Origin: a bacterium Scap17
GTDB taxonomy: Bacteria > Pseudomonadota > Gammaproteobacteria > Pseudomonadales > Halomonadaceae
Length of the DNA stretch: 64,000 nucleotides
Assembly: GCA_013376735.1 (NCBI GenBank)
Contig: VINJ01000001.1
Coordinates: 682,001-746,000, forward strand
Reading direction: 5' to 3'
Of the stretch, positions 41,208 through 52,444 are shown in pieces. How positions within the stretch are numbered: the first letter of the stretch is position 1; the number at the start of each line of letters is the position of its first letter. Below the pieces are notes generated by a model. The model searched no databases and was not told the DNA's origin. It saw only the letters and a program-made list of their open reading frames with translations. Position numbers and translations under genes: made by a program.

Positions 41208-41753
41208 TCAGGGAGTGATCGAGCGCAGGCGCTCCAGCAGCTGACGGCTCAGGTCACGATTGACTTCCCCGGCCGCACGCTCGCGGAGGTCATCGGTGTT
41301 GAGCAGGTCATCATCGTTGGTATAGAAGAAGCTGCTGGCCTGCAGCTCCTGCTGGTTGGTCAGATAGGCCCCATCGGACTTGCGCTGCAGCGAGTAGGTC
41401 AGGCGATAGGTCAGTTCACGCTTGATGCTGCCGGCATCGCCGTAGGTGATCTGCTGCACGTTCTCACGGACCTTGCCCAGGTTGAGGGTCAGCGGGGCGC
41501 TGTCGCTCAACTGGACGTCGGCACGCTCGAGAGCGTCGCGCAGGGCGTCGTGGGTCTTGGTGATCGGTGCCTGGACGTCCAGCTCGGTGATGGCCATCGG
41601 CGCATCGTTCACGCCGCGCAGCTGGAAGCCGCAGCCGCTCAGTGTCAGCGCCAGGCCGACGCCGAGGGCGGCCAGCACACGACGGCGGCCGAGGCCGCGG
41701 GATGCACGCTCTGATGTGTCTGTTGAAACACTGGAAGACTTCGCTTGCGTCAC
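41208..41753 (-). CDS. lptE: LPS-assembly lipoprotein LptE
   Basis: Outer-membrane lipoprotein that plugs the LptD barrel and helps deliver lipopolysaccharide to the cell surface. 181 residues; a twin-basic-rich N-terminus (GLGRRRVLAALGVGLAL) leads to the lipobox LSGC with the modified cysteine at residue 41. The mature part begins CGFQLRG, the hallmark of LptE, and contains RRELTYRLTYSLQ-type strands (actual: IKRELTYRLTYSLQRKSDGA). It lies downstream of leuS in the conserved leuS-lptE-holA order. The long N-region before the signal helix is unusual and the start could be internal. Confidence 0.93.
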   Translation of the reverse strand: MTQAKSSSVSTDTSERASRGLGRRRVLAALGVGLALTLSGCGFQLRGVNDAPMAITELDVQAPITKTHDALRDALERADVQLSDSAPLTLNLGKVRENVQQITYGDAGSIKRELTYRLTYSLQRKSDGAYLTNQQELQASSFFYTNDDDLLNTDDLRERAAGEVNRDLSRQLLERLRSITP

Positions 41754-41797
41754 CGTGACCTCCTGTCATGAACGGGTGTCATGAATATCTTGCGAGA

Positions 41798-41884
41798 GCG
41801 CTGCGTGGTGCCTGTCAGCATCACGCAGCGCACGGAATATGGCCGTCAGAGACCGACATTTTCTACTCGTCTGTCGGCCTCTGA
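41798..41884 (-). other. Two stem-loops between leuS and lptE
   Basis: GCGCTGCGTG/CACGCAGCGC (41798-41831) is a perfect 10-bp stem. TCAGAGACCGACA/TGTCGGCCTCTGA (41846-41884) has 12 of 13 pairs. Together they fill the 184-bp gap and may attenuate leuS read-through into lptE. Confidence 0.55.
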
Positions 41885-41937
41885 TGGGACCGGCGACTCG
41901 GGCCGCCGGTATCTTGCTCTGCCTGGTCGGGTTGCTA

Positions 41938-44857
<2,920 letters not shown>

Positions 44858-45538
44858 ATGAGCCAACCACGTGAACCCCGCGATCCCCATGAGCCGATCA
44901 GCGCCACGGAGCGTAATACGGCTGCCACGTCCTCGTACGACAGTGGCTTTGAAGATACGCCGATGCCCTCGCGCTCAGCCTCCAGTCAGTTGCAGGGCGA
45001 AGGTGAAGGACGTCTCGGCGATGCCTATGGGCGAATCCTTTCGCGTCTGGAAGACAGCAGTGGTGAGCTGTCGTGGGATGGCCTCAAGGCCGAGCTGGAT
45101 GAGGCGGTCAAGTTCGAGGCCGAGGTCGAGGAATTCACGCTGGACGAGCTGGCGCTGCTGCGTGCCTGGGTCGAGCGTGACATGCGTGAATTCCGCCGCC
45201 ACCTGGCGACCGGCGGAGAAGGGATCGCCAGCTGGCTGGGGATCGATCTCTCGGTGTTGTCGCGCAGTGTCAGTTCCGCGCTGATGTCGATCGCGGACCG
45301 CACCGTGGTGGACCGCGCCCACTTCGAGGAAGACCTCGAGGCCGCGCGCGCCGACTACACCAGCGGCGAGGTCATCGCGCCGGGGCTATTGCATTGCGTG
45401 CACTGTGAGTCGACCACCACGCTCACGCGCCCCAGCGTGCTGGAGCCCTGCCATGCCTGTGGACATCGTTTCTTCTCGCGTGGCGCGCCGCCCGTCACTC
45501 GTCAGCCCCCCACGACCGACGAGAGTGATCAGAGCTGA
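44858..45538 (+). CDS. ybeL: Zinc-ribbon-containing protein, YbeL-like (DUF1451)
   Basis: 226 residues. It has a polar disordered N-terminus (~50 residues), a helical middle (GDAYGRILSRLEDSS through LDEAVKFEAEVEEFTLDELA), and a C-terminal zinc ribbon with two CxxC pairs, LLHCVHCES and EPCHACGH. This is the arrangement of E. coli YbeL, which also sits near leuS. YbeL function is not known. AAGGAGAG lies just before the ATG. Its stop codon shares one base with the next start (TGATG), so the pair is translationally coupled. Confidence 0.88.
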   Translation: MSQPREPRDPHEPISATERNTAATSSYDSGFEDTPMPSRSASSQLQGEGEGRLGDAYGRILSRLEDSSGELSWDGLKAELDEAVKFEAEVEEFTLDELALLRAWVERDMREFRRHLATGGEGIASWLGIDLSVLSRSVSSALMSIADRTVVDRAHFEEDLEAARADYTSGEVIAPGLLHCVHCESTTTLTRPSVLEPCHACGHRFFSRGAPPVTRQPPTTDESDQS

Positions 45539-46755
45539 TGGCGACACCGTCAGACTGGTTCGCCCCGGCGCATGCCACCTGGATCGCCGGTCAGCGCCAC
45601 AAGGCATTGCAACAGCTGATCGAGCACTTCAACCAGCGCCCGCGCCCACGTGATGCGGGCCTCTTCAAGCAGATCTCCTATTACCTCTTTCTGCTTGCGG
45701 ATTATCGCTCGGCCAGCCAGATTCTGGCCCAGGGGCATGTGGAGTGTCCGGCCGATGAAGAGATCGCGCTCAACCAGGTGGTGTGTCTGTCGCGTGCCAA
45801 TGATGCCGCTGGCTCGCTGGCGGCCGGTGAGGCATTGGCCGCACGGGGCTGTCGCAATCCGGTGCTGTTCGACTCGCTGGCCAGCAGCGCGGCCAGGCTC
45901 AAGCGCCACGATGAGGCACGCGAGTATGGCAGTCGCGCCCTGGCGCTGAAGGATGAGCGGCATGGGAGCCTGCCGTTGGCGAAGGGCTGGCGACTGCCCG
46001 CTGACCCCCCCTCGGCAGTCGCGGCCGGCAAGACGCGAGTGCTGGCCTTCGGCCTCTGGGGCAAGGGGCCGCGCTACCTGAACGGCATGCTGCATAACCT
46101 GCTGTTGGCGCCGGTGCTGTATCCGGGGTGGCAGGTTCGGCTCTATCACGATGACAGCGTGCCCGATGACTTCCTGGCTCTGGCGCGGCAACTGGACGCC
46201 GAGCTGATCGAGCGTCCCGCCAGTGACACCCTGAGACAGCGGCTGTGTTGGCGCTTCGCGGTCGCCGATGACCCGACGGTGGGTTACTTCGTGGTCCGCG
46301 ACTGCGACAGCGTCATCAGCCTGCGCGAAGTGCGCGCGGTGCAGATGTGGCTGACGTCCGGGCGCTTCTTCCATGTCATGCGTGACTGGTGGAGTCATAC
46401 CGATCTGGTGCTGGCGGGGCTATGGGGCGGGGTGGCCGGAGTCCTGCCGCCACTCGAGACATTGTTGGCCCGGTGGCAGCCACAGCATGTCGAGACGCCG
46501 AATATCGATCAGTGGTTCATGAAGGAGTGCGTGTGGCGCTATCTGCGCGAAAGCCTGGTCAGCCACGACCGGTGTTACTCGCTGCAGATCAAGGGTCGTG
46601 ACAGCCTGAAGTTCCCGGATGACTTGCTGGGAGAAGCGCCTGGCGGCACGGCGCATGTCGGCAGTGACGAGTGGACGCGCGATCGCGCCTTCCAGCGCCG
46701 CCAGCTGGGGCCATGGCTCAAGGAGGCCAGCTGGATGCGTGACAGCGACGACTGA
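45538..46755 (+). CDS. TPR-like / glycosyltransferase-like hypothetical protein
   Basis: 405 residues with two apparent parts. Residues ~10-140 are helical repeats (AGLFKQISYYLFLLADYRSA, then DEEIALNQVVCLSRANDAAG and ARLKRHDEAREYGSRAL) typical of TPR-type solenoids. Residues ~165-340 look like a GT-A-type domain: RVLAFGLWGKGPRYLNGML, WQVRLYHDDSVPDDF and VVRDCDSVISLRE, with a candidate metal-binding DxD at D255/D257. Both assignments are inferences from pattern. No signal peptide, so it is cytoplasmic. It is coupled to the zinc-ribbon gene by an overlapping stop/start and followed by a perfect palindromic terminator. Substrate unknown. Confidence 0.7.
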   Translation: MATPSDWFAPAHATWIAGQRHKALQQLIEHFNQRPRPRDAGLFKQISYYLFLLADYRSASQILAQGHVECPADEEIALNQVVCLSRANDAAGSLAAGEALAARGCRNPVLFDSLASSAARLKRHDEAREYGSRALALKDERHGSLPLAKGWRLPADPPSAVAAGKTRVLAFGLWGKGPRYLNGMLHNLLLAPVLYPGWQVRLYHDDSVPDDFLALARQLDAELIERPASDTLRQRLCWRFAVADDPTVGYFVVRDCDSVISLREVRAVQMWLTSGRFFHVMRDWWSHTDLVLAGLWGGVAGVLPPLETLLARWQPQHVETPNIDQWFMKECVWRYLRESLVSHDRCYSLQIKGRDSLKFPDDLLGEAPGGTAHVGSDEWTRDRAFQRRQLGPWLKEASWMRDSDD

Positions 46756-46795
46756 GCGTAATCCTGCGATAAGCTCCCGATGAGCGGGTTATATA

Positions 46796-46835
46796 GACAC
46801 ACGAAGGGCTGCCCATGGGCAGCCCTTCGTGTGTC
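46796..46835. terminator. Perfect 40-bp palindromic terminator
   Basis: GACACACGAAGGGCTGCCCA is followed by its exact reverse complement. The central 20 bases GGGCTGCCCATGGGCAGCCC are identical to those at 31345-31364. It serves convergent genes. Confidence 0.9.
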
Positions 46836-46879
46836 TTGCCAGCAGTCCTTCGCTTGCCTTGCCAGCAGTGCTGTCGGGT

Positions 46880-47632
46880 CTAGCGACCCACCAGCCAGCC
46901 GATCCATTCATGCAGTGCCCAACGTGACTGGGTCAGCGCGGAGCTGTTGGGGATCCAGGCATCGATGCCCAGTCCCGACACCGTGGTGTAGCCCACCGGC
47001 GCCGGGATGATGGTGCGGAAGCCCTGATTTTGGAAGTTGCGCATCGCGCGCGGCATGTGCCAGGCGCTGGTCACCAGCACGATCTTGTTGATGTCGTCCT
47101 GCTCGAGCATCTCGCGCGTGAAGAGCGCATTCTGCTGGGTGTTCTCGCTGCGGTTTTCCAGCCAGCGCGCCGGGTAGTCGAATTCATCGATCAGCGAGCG
47201 CTGCATCAGCTCGGCGAGGGTGCCGTCATCGGAAGACGATACCTTGCCACCGGTGAGCAGAATCGGCAGCTCCGCGTTGCGTGCCACGCGTACGCCTTCG
47301 TCCAGACGGCTGAGCGTCTCGCCATTGATGCGATCGCGACCCTGCAGCTCCGGGGCGTCGTAGTAGCGTCCGCCGGAAAGCACCACCACGGCCTGCGCCT
47401 GGATCCACTCTGCCGGTTCACTGGGTTGAATACGCTCCAGCCCTGACATCAGGCGCGTGGAGACGACCGGCGAGGACAGCAGCCACATGCCCAGAATGGC
47501 CACGACCATCATGGCGCGTGCCAGGCCCGGCCAGCGCTTGAGCACGAGCATGGCCAGAAACAGCAGCAGGAGAGGCCCGCCGGGCGGCAATACCAGGTCC
47601 TTGATGATGCCGAGTAACTCTGTGATGCCCAT
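46880..47632 (-). CDS. ElyC/SanA/YdcF family protein (DUF218)
   Basis: 250 residues. Two N-terminal transmembrane segments (GGPLLLLFLAMLVLK and AMMVVAILGMWLLSSPVV) are followed by a DUF218 domain: AVVVLSGGRYYD, LPILLTGGKVSS, ENRSENTQQNALFTREML and VLVTSAWHMPRAM. The layout is that of ElyC, an inner-membrane factor affecting peptidoglycan and lipid-carrier homeostasis in E. coli. Fine assignment among ElyC, SanA and YdcF is uncertain. It is on the same strand as lnt, 119 bp downstream of its stop. Confidence 0.85.
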   Translation of the reverse strand: MGITELLGIIKDLVLPPGGPLLLLFLAMLVLKRWPGLARAMMVVAILGMWLLSSPVVSTRLMSGLERIQPSEPAEWIQAQAVVVLSGGRYYDAPELQGRDRINGETLSRLDEGVRVARNAELPILLTGGKVSSSDDGTLAELMQRSLIDEFDYPARWLENRSENTQQNALFTREMLEQDDINKIVLVTSAWHMPRAMRNFQNQGFRTIIPAPVGYTTVSGLGIDAWIPNSSALTQSRWALHEWIGWLVGR

Positions 47633-47751
47633 TGTGGTCTCGCTTGTGCAGAGGCAGTGCCGGGCATCGGCCCGGCAACGGGTAAGGTTGAGCGTTCAAG
47701 CGTCTGAGGCCCAGGGGGCGCAGGCGTTCTGGGGCTCAGGCATTATGGGTC

Positions 47752-49269
47752 TCAGGCGTCCTGCGGATGTTGACGGCGCGCCTTGAGGCATTCGTTGATG
47801 CCCAGCACGAGGCCCGGCGCCAGCAGCAGCCCGATCAGGATCCACACCGGCAGCAGGCCGTAGTGCATCCAGGGCGTCATGCCCAGTTGCAGGCGGATAT
47901 CGCCAGTGACGGTGGCCTCCTCGAACTGGGGGCCTTGGGCGATGATCTCACCCTGCGGCGAGATGATCGCCGTGACGCCATTGCTGGTGGCTCGCAGCAG
48001 ATAGCGGCCGTTTTCCAGCGCGCGCAGCTGGGCCATCTGCAGGTGCTGCAGCGGGCCGATGGAGTGACCGAACCAGGTGTCGTTGGAGACGGTCAGCAGC
48101 ACGGTAGAGCTCAAGGCGCGCTGGCGGACCAGCTCCGGATAGACGATCTCGTAGCAGATCGCCACGCCGATACGCAGACCGCTGACCATCAGCGGCGGCT
48201 GCTGGCTGTCGCCTGACTGCATGCTCGACATCGGCAGGTCCAGGAAGCCGATGATGCCCCGCAACCAGCTTTCCAGCGGTACATACTCGCCGAAGGGCAC
48301 CAGGTGCTCCTTGCGATACTGGGCCGAAGGGTCATCGATGGGAATCACGCTGTTGTAGAAGCGATTGTCGGCGTCACGCTCGACGATCCCGGTCATCAGA
48401 CCGGTCTTGGGCGGCAGAGTGGCCTGGATGCGCTCGAGGAAGGGCTCGGCCTGGTCGCGCAGCATCGGCAGTGCCGTCTCCGGCCAGACGATCAGGTCGG
48501 CATCGTCCTGCACGGCGCGCGTCATCGCGGCGTAGGTATTGGCCGCACGGCGCTGACCTTCGGCGCTCCACTTGATCAACTGCGGCAGGTTGCCTTGCAG
48601 CAGAGCGACGCGCGCCGGCTGGCCGCCGGACTGTGTCCAGTCGGTCGGCAGCAGCAGCCCCGCGCTCCACAGCACGATCAGTGGCGCGATCGCCCACCAG
48701 CGGCGACGCAGGGCCAGATTCCACAGCAGCGCCCCGGACAGCGCGATGATCAGCGAGATACCGTAGACCCCAAGCACTGGCACCCAGCTGGCCAGCGGCG
48801 AGCCCACGGCACTGTTGCCCAGCAGCAGCCACGGGAAGCCGGTGAAGGCCCAGGTGCGGAACAGCTCGCTGAGCACGAACACCGCGGCGAATGACAGCAC
48901 ATCGAGCTTGCGTGAGCAGAAGCGCTGCCACAGACCCATCCACAGCATCGGGAACAGCGCCATGCAGGCCACGAACAGCATCGTCAGCAGCACCGCCAGC
49001 GGCATGCCGGTATAGCCATAATCATGAATCGAGACATAGACCCAGCTGGCCCCGCTGCCGAACAGGCCGACCCCGAACCACCAGGCGCGCAGGAAGCCAC
49101 CACCTTCCATGCGCAGCGCCCCGTAGAGCAGGCCTGCGCCGATCGGGCCCAGCCACCACTGCTCGAAGGGGGCAAAGCTCAGGGTGACCAGTACCCCGGC
49201 AATGGTCGCCAGTACATTGGCCAGCAACGAGGCGCCCGGGAAGCTCCTCGCGCGGGGGGAATCTGACAT
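47752..49269 (-). CDS. lnt: Apolipoprotein N-acyltransferase Lnt
   Basis: Inner-membrane enzyme that adds the third acyl chain to lipoproteins, needed for Lol sorting to the outer membrane (LptE and the YajG homologue here are lipoproteins). 505 residues from the ATG at 49269, with AAGGAGAG six bases upstream. Several N-terminal membrane helices precede the nitrilase-like periplasmic domain. The catalytic triad is visible as E264 (WPETALPM), K320 (YRKEHLVPFGEYVP) and C372 (VAICYEIVYPE). It follows corC in the conserved order. Confidence 0.96.
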   Translation of the reverse strand: MSDSPRARSFPGASLLANVLATIAGVLVTLSFAPFEQWWLGPIGAGLLYGALRMEGGGFLRAWWFGVGLFGSGASWVYVSIHDYGYTGMPLAVLLTMLFVACMALFPMLWMGLWQRFCSRKLDVLSFAAVFVLSELFRTWAFTGFPWLLLGNSAVGSPLASWVPVLGVYGISLIIALSGALLWNLALRRRWWAIAPLIVLWSAGLLLPTDWTQSGGQPARVALLQGNLPQLIKWSAEGQRRAANTYAAMTRAVQDDADLIVWPETALPMLRDQAEPFLERIQATLPPKTGLMTGIVERDADNRFYNSVIPIDDPSAQYRKEHLVPFGEYVPLESWLRGIIGFLDLPMSSMQSGDSQQPPLMVSGLRIGVAICYEIVYPELVRQRALSSTVLLTVSNDTWFGHSIGPLQHLQMAQLRALENGRYLLRATSNGVTAIISPQGEIIAQGPQFEEATVTGDIRLQLGMTPWMHYGLLPVWILIGLLLAPGLVLGINECLKARRQHPQDA

Positions 49270-49285
49270 GCCGCTCTCCTTGTAA

Positions 49286-49319
49286 AATGCCAGACACATC
49301 GGCGGATGTGTCTGGCATT
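49286..49319 (-). other. Stem-loop between corC and lnt
   Basis: AATGCCAGACACATC pairs perfectly with GATGTGTCTGGCATT around a GGCG loop. On the minus strand it ends just before the lnt ribosome-binding site; A/T ends make terminator activity possible in either direction. Confidence 0.65.
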
Positions 49320-49355
49320 GTCCTCTATCGGGTCAGCCTGTGGTCAGGCCATGAA

Positions 49356-50264
49356 TCACTCGCCGCTGATGTGCGCACGATGCTCGGCCGAGGGCGGCGC
49401 GACACCGGTGGCATCTTCCAGACGGCATACCTGTACCTGACGAATGCGACGATTGTCCGCATTGAGCACCGTGAAACGCCAGCCGGCGAAATCGGTGGAT
49501 TCCTGACGGCGCGGCATGTGGCCGAAGCGCTGGATCATCAGACCACCGATGGTGTCGAATTCCTCATCGGAGAAGTCGGTATCGAAGTGCTCGTTGAAGT
49601 CATCGATGGTGGTCAGCGCGCTGACGGCGAATTGACCATCGCCCAGCTCGCGAATGTCCTCATCCTCATCGGTGTCGTGCTCATCCTCGATATCCCCGAC
49701 GATCTGCTCGAGGATATCCTCGATGGTGACAAGGCCTGCCGTGCCGCCGTACTCGTCGATGACCACCGCCATGTGGTTGCGGGTCTCGCGGAATTCCTTG
49801 AGCAGGCTGTTGAGGCGCTTGGATTCAGGGATGAACATCGCCGGACGGATCGCTTCGCGCAGATCGAAGCGCTTGCGCTCGCTGTCATTTTGCAGAATCA
49901 GCGGCAGCAGGTCCTTGGCCAGCAGGATGCCGAGCACCTCGTCGAGGTTCTCGTCGATGACGGGATAGCGGGAGTGAGCCGATTCGAGAATCAGCGGCAG
50001 GTACTCCTCCGGGCGCTGATCGACCTGAATGGCCTGCACCTGGGAGCGGGGGATCATCACCTCGCGCACCTGCTGGTCGCTGATTTCCAGCGCGCCTTCG
50101 ATGATGGCGATGGCGTCCTGATCGAGGTTGAGGCGTGGGCCTACCTCAGCCAGAAACTGGAGCAGCTCGCTACGGGAGCTGGGTTCGTCGGTGTCGCTTG
50201 AGAAGGCGCCGAACAGCTTATCGAGCCAGGTTTTCGATTGGCTTCCCGATCGGTCTTCGCTCAT
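49356..50264 (-). CDS. corC: CorC/HlyC family CBS-domain protein (YbeX)
   Basis: 302-residue cytoplasmic protein with a CBS-domain pair (REVMIPRSQVQAIQVDQRPE, then SRYPVIDENLDEVLGILLAK and IDEYGGTAGLVTIEDILEQI) and a C-terminal transporter-associated domain (GWRFTVLNADNRRIRQVQV). It lacks membrane segments, as in E. coli YbeX/CorC, linked to magnesium/cobalt efflux and to ribosome maturation. A very acidic stretch (DIEDEHDTDEDEDIRE) precedes the last domain. It lies between ybeY and lnt in the conserved ybeZ-ybeY-ybeX-lnt order. Confidence 0.94.
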   Translation of the reverse strand: MSEDRSGSQSKTWLDKLFGAFSSDTDEPSSRSELLQFLAEVGPRLNLDQDAIAIIEGALEISDQQVREVMIPRSQVQAIQVDQRPEEYLPLILESAHSRYPVIDENLDEVLGILLAKDLLPLILQNDSERKRFDLREAIRPAMFIPESKRLNSLLKEFRETRNHMAVVIDEYGGTAGLVTIEDILEQIVGDIEDEHDTDEDEDIRELGDGQFAVSALTTIDDFNEHFDTDFSDEEFDTIGGLMIQRFGHMPRRQESTDFAGWRFTVLNADNRRIRQVQVCRLEDATGVAPPSAEHRAHISGE

Positions 50265-50322
50265 GCGTTAGTTTCTCTTTTCCTCGGTGGCGATACCCCA
50301 TCGTCGTGGCGGTATCGGGGCT

Positions 50323-50359
50323 GCCGGGTGACTCGGGGACAAGCCCCGAAGCACCCGGC
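50323..50359 (-). other. Stem-loop between ybeY and corC
   Basis: GCCGGGTG (50323-50330) pairs with CACCCGGC (50352-50359), enclosing a second helix CGGGG/CCCCG. There is no T-tract. The 128-bp gap is wider than in most relatives and could moderate expression of corC-lnt. Confidence 0.5.
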
Positions 50360-50392
50360 GGCGGGTGCTGCCGATGCGCAGGGGCGCCGGCA

Positions 50393-51109
50393 TCAGTGAT
50401 TCTCTTCCCGGTAGGGGTCGGCGATGCCGAGCCCTGCCAGCACATGACGCTCGAGCGCTTCCATGCGTTCGGCTTCATCGTCCTCGATATGGTCATAGCC
50501 GAGCAAGTGCAAGGTGCCATGGACCAGCATGTGGGCGAAATGATGTTCCAGCGATTTGCCCTGTTCCCGCGCTTCGCGGGCGACGACATGCACGCTGATG
50601 ATCAGGTCGCCCAGAAAGCGCTGCTCATCAGGGCTCTGCTCGTCAGCATCGCTCAACGTGTCTGACGCCAGCATGACATCGTCGATGTTGTGGCCGTCGA
50701 GATCTTCCTCTTCGCCAGCGTCCAGATCGCCCTCCGGCATGCTCGCAAGCGGCAGGCTGTCGTCCTCGACTTCCTCGGCGAAGCGCGCGGCCAGTTCCGG
50801 CGGCAGGGCGAAGTCGTCCAGATCCAGCGGCTCATGCGGGAAGGACAGCACATTGGTCGGGGAATCCTTGCCACGATAATCGCGATTGAGGCCCTGACTC
50901 TCGGCTTCTTCCACCAGTCGCACGGTCAGCTCGTACGGCGCCGCGGCGTCGCTGGCCTCGCGCTCGAGTGCGCCATCTTCCGCGGCGGCCAGCAGCGCAG
51001 CCGCCACCCAGGCTTCCAGCTGATGGCTGGCCGGCAGCGGCTGACCATCGAATTCACTCTCGCCGATGGCCAGTTGCAGGTCCACCATGACCGCAGGGGC
51101 TTCGCTCAC
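50393..51109 (-). CDS. ybeY: Endoribonuclease YbeY with acidic insertion
   Basis: Metal-dependent RNase required for 16S 3'-end maturation and ribosome quality control. The zinc motif is complete: [15 protein letters not shown], with H197, H201 and H207. The typical protein is ~155 residues; this one has 238. The excess is mainly an insertion at about residues 94-164, between NVLSFPHEP and [11 protein letters not shown], with roughly 25 Asp/Glu and only one Arg in 70 residues. The frame is continuous and both flanks are conserved, so this is an in-frame expansion. The start overlaps the phoH stop by four bases. Order phoH-ybeY-corC is conserved. Confidence 0.93.
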   Translation of the reverse strand: MSEAPAVMVDLQLAIGESEFDGQPLPASHQLEAWVAAALLAAAEDGALEREASDAAAPYELTVRLVEEAESQGLNRDYRGKDSPTNVLSFPHEPLDLDDFALPPELAARFAEEVEDDSLPLASMPEGDLDAGEEEDLDGHNIDDVMLASDTLSDADEQSPDEQRFLGDLIISVHVVAREAREQGKSLEHHFAHMLVHGTLHLLGYDHIEDDEAERMEALERHVLAGLGIADPYREENH

Positions 51110-52218
51110 TGGCTACCTCCCGGCGGGGTGCTGTCGGCGGGTGGTATGTTGCTCTGGGCATTGAGTGCTGCCATGCGGGCTTCACGCTCGGCTTGACGCT
51201 TCTCGCGACGCTCGCCTTCCTGCTGCTCCTCCGCGGCCTCGAAGGTGTCGTAGGCCTCGACGATGCGCTGCACCAGCGGGTGGCGCACGACGTCCTTGGC
51301 CAGGAAGCGCGTGATGCTGATCCCCGGGGTGTCCTTGAGCACTTCCAGCACATGGGCAAGGCCGGACTGAGTACCACGCGGCAGATCGACCTGCGAGACG
51401 TCACCAGTGATGACGGCGGTGGAGCCGAAACCGATGCGCGTCAAGAACATCTTCATCTGCTCACGCGTGGTGTTCTGGGACTCGTCGAGAATGATGTAGG
51501 CGTTGTTGAGCGTCCGGCCGCGCATGTAGGCCAGCGGCGCGATCTCGATGATCTGGCGCTCGATCATCTTGTTGACGTGTTCGAAGCCGAGCATCTCGTA
51601 CAGGGCGTCGTAGAGCGGGCGCAGGTAGGGGTCGATCTTCTGGGCCAGGTCGCCGGGCAGGAAGCCGAGCTTCTCGCCGGCCTCGACCGCCGGACGCACC
51701 AGCAGGATACGTCGCACTTCGTTGTTGTTGAGCGCTTCCACGGCCGCCGCGACGGCAAGGTAGGTCTTGCCGGTACCGGCCGGGCCGATGCCGAAGTTGA
51801 TGTCGTGATTGCGCATCTCGGTGACATAGCCCTGCTGATTGAAGCCGCGCGGGCGCACGACCACCTTTGGCGTGCGAATCACCACATCGCCGTAGGTGGC
51901 GCCCTGGTCTTCGGCGGCTTCGACCAGCGCCTCGACGCCGGATTCCTGCAGGAACAGATGCACGGTCTCGGCATCGACCTCACCGGCCCCTGTCTCGCGG
52001 TACAGGTGCTCGAGGACGTTGGCGGTCGCCTTGACGGCCGCGGCAGGACCCGCGATCTGGAAGTCGTTGCCGCGGTTGCGCAGGGTGACACCGAGCCGGG
52101 ATTCGATCAGCTTGAGATGCTCGTCGCGCTGACCGGTCAGGCTGGCCAGACGCTGCGGGTCTGCCGGCTCAAGCGTCATGTTGAGAATGCGATTGGCTTG
52201 CTGTGACTGGTGGCTCAA
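51106..52218 (-). CDS. phoH: PhoH family ATPase (YbeZ)
   Basis: P-loop NTPase partner of YbeY, probably an RNA helicase-like factor in rRNA processing. The N-terminal KH-like part ([17 protein letters not shown]) precedes [20 protein letters not shown] (Walker A), [38 protein letters not shown] (Walker B) and [16 protein letters not shown]. The start is uncertain. TTG 52218 gives 370 residues beginning [10 protein letters not shown], with AGGA ten or so bases before; ATG 52179 lacks a ribosome-binding site; the frame is open to 52284. The stop overlaps the ybeY start, implying coupling. Confidence 0.92.
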   Translation of the reverse strand: MSHQSQQANRILNMTLEPADPQRLASLTGQRDEHLKLIESRLGVTLRNRGNDFQIAGPAAAVKATANVLEHLYRETGAGEVDAETVHLFLQESGVEALVEAAEDQGATYGDVVIRTPKVVVRPRGFNQQGYVTEMRNHDINFGIGPAGTGKTYLAVAAAVEALNNNEVRRILLVRPAVEAGEKLGFLPGDLAQKIDPYLRPLYDALYEMLGFEHVNKMIERQIIEIAPLAYMRGRTLNNAYIILDESQNTTREQMKMFLTRIGFGSTAVITGDVSQVDLPRGTQSGLAHVLEVLKDTPGISITRFLAKDVVRHPLVQRIVEAYDTFEAAEEQQEGERREKRQAEREARMAALNAQSNIPPADSTPPGGSQ

Positions 52219-52348
52219 GGCGTCGAATATCCTGATAGTGATGAGTGGCGAAGAGGCTTGGCGATGAGGGCCGCCACGGCGCATGACGGCGCCATTTCAG
52301 TGTCAATGGTGACGCGTTGCCGAAGTCTCAAGAGAGCTTAATGCGCGA

Positions 52349-52380
52349 TGGCCGTACAGGGCAATTGTCCTGTACGGCCA
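52349..52380 (-). other. Stem-loop between miaB and phoH
   Basis: TGGCCGTACAGG pairs perfectly with CCTGTACGGCCA around an 8-nt AT-rich loop in the 226-bp gap. There is no T-tract; a processing site or weak terminator is possible. Confidence 0.6.
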
Positions 52381-52444
52381 GCGTGGCTATCTGCTTGATA
52401 GCGGGGGCTGATGGCGCCTCGTCAATGTCGGGAGTGACGAGCGA

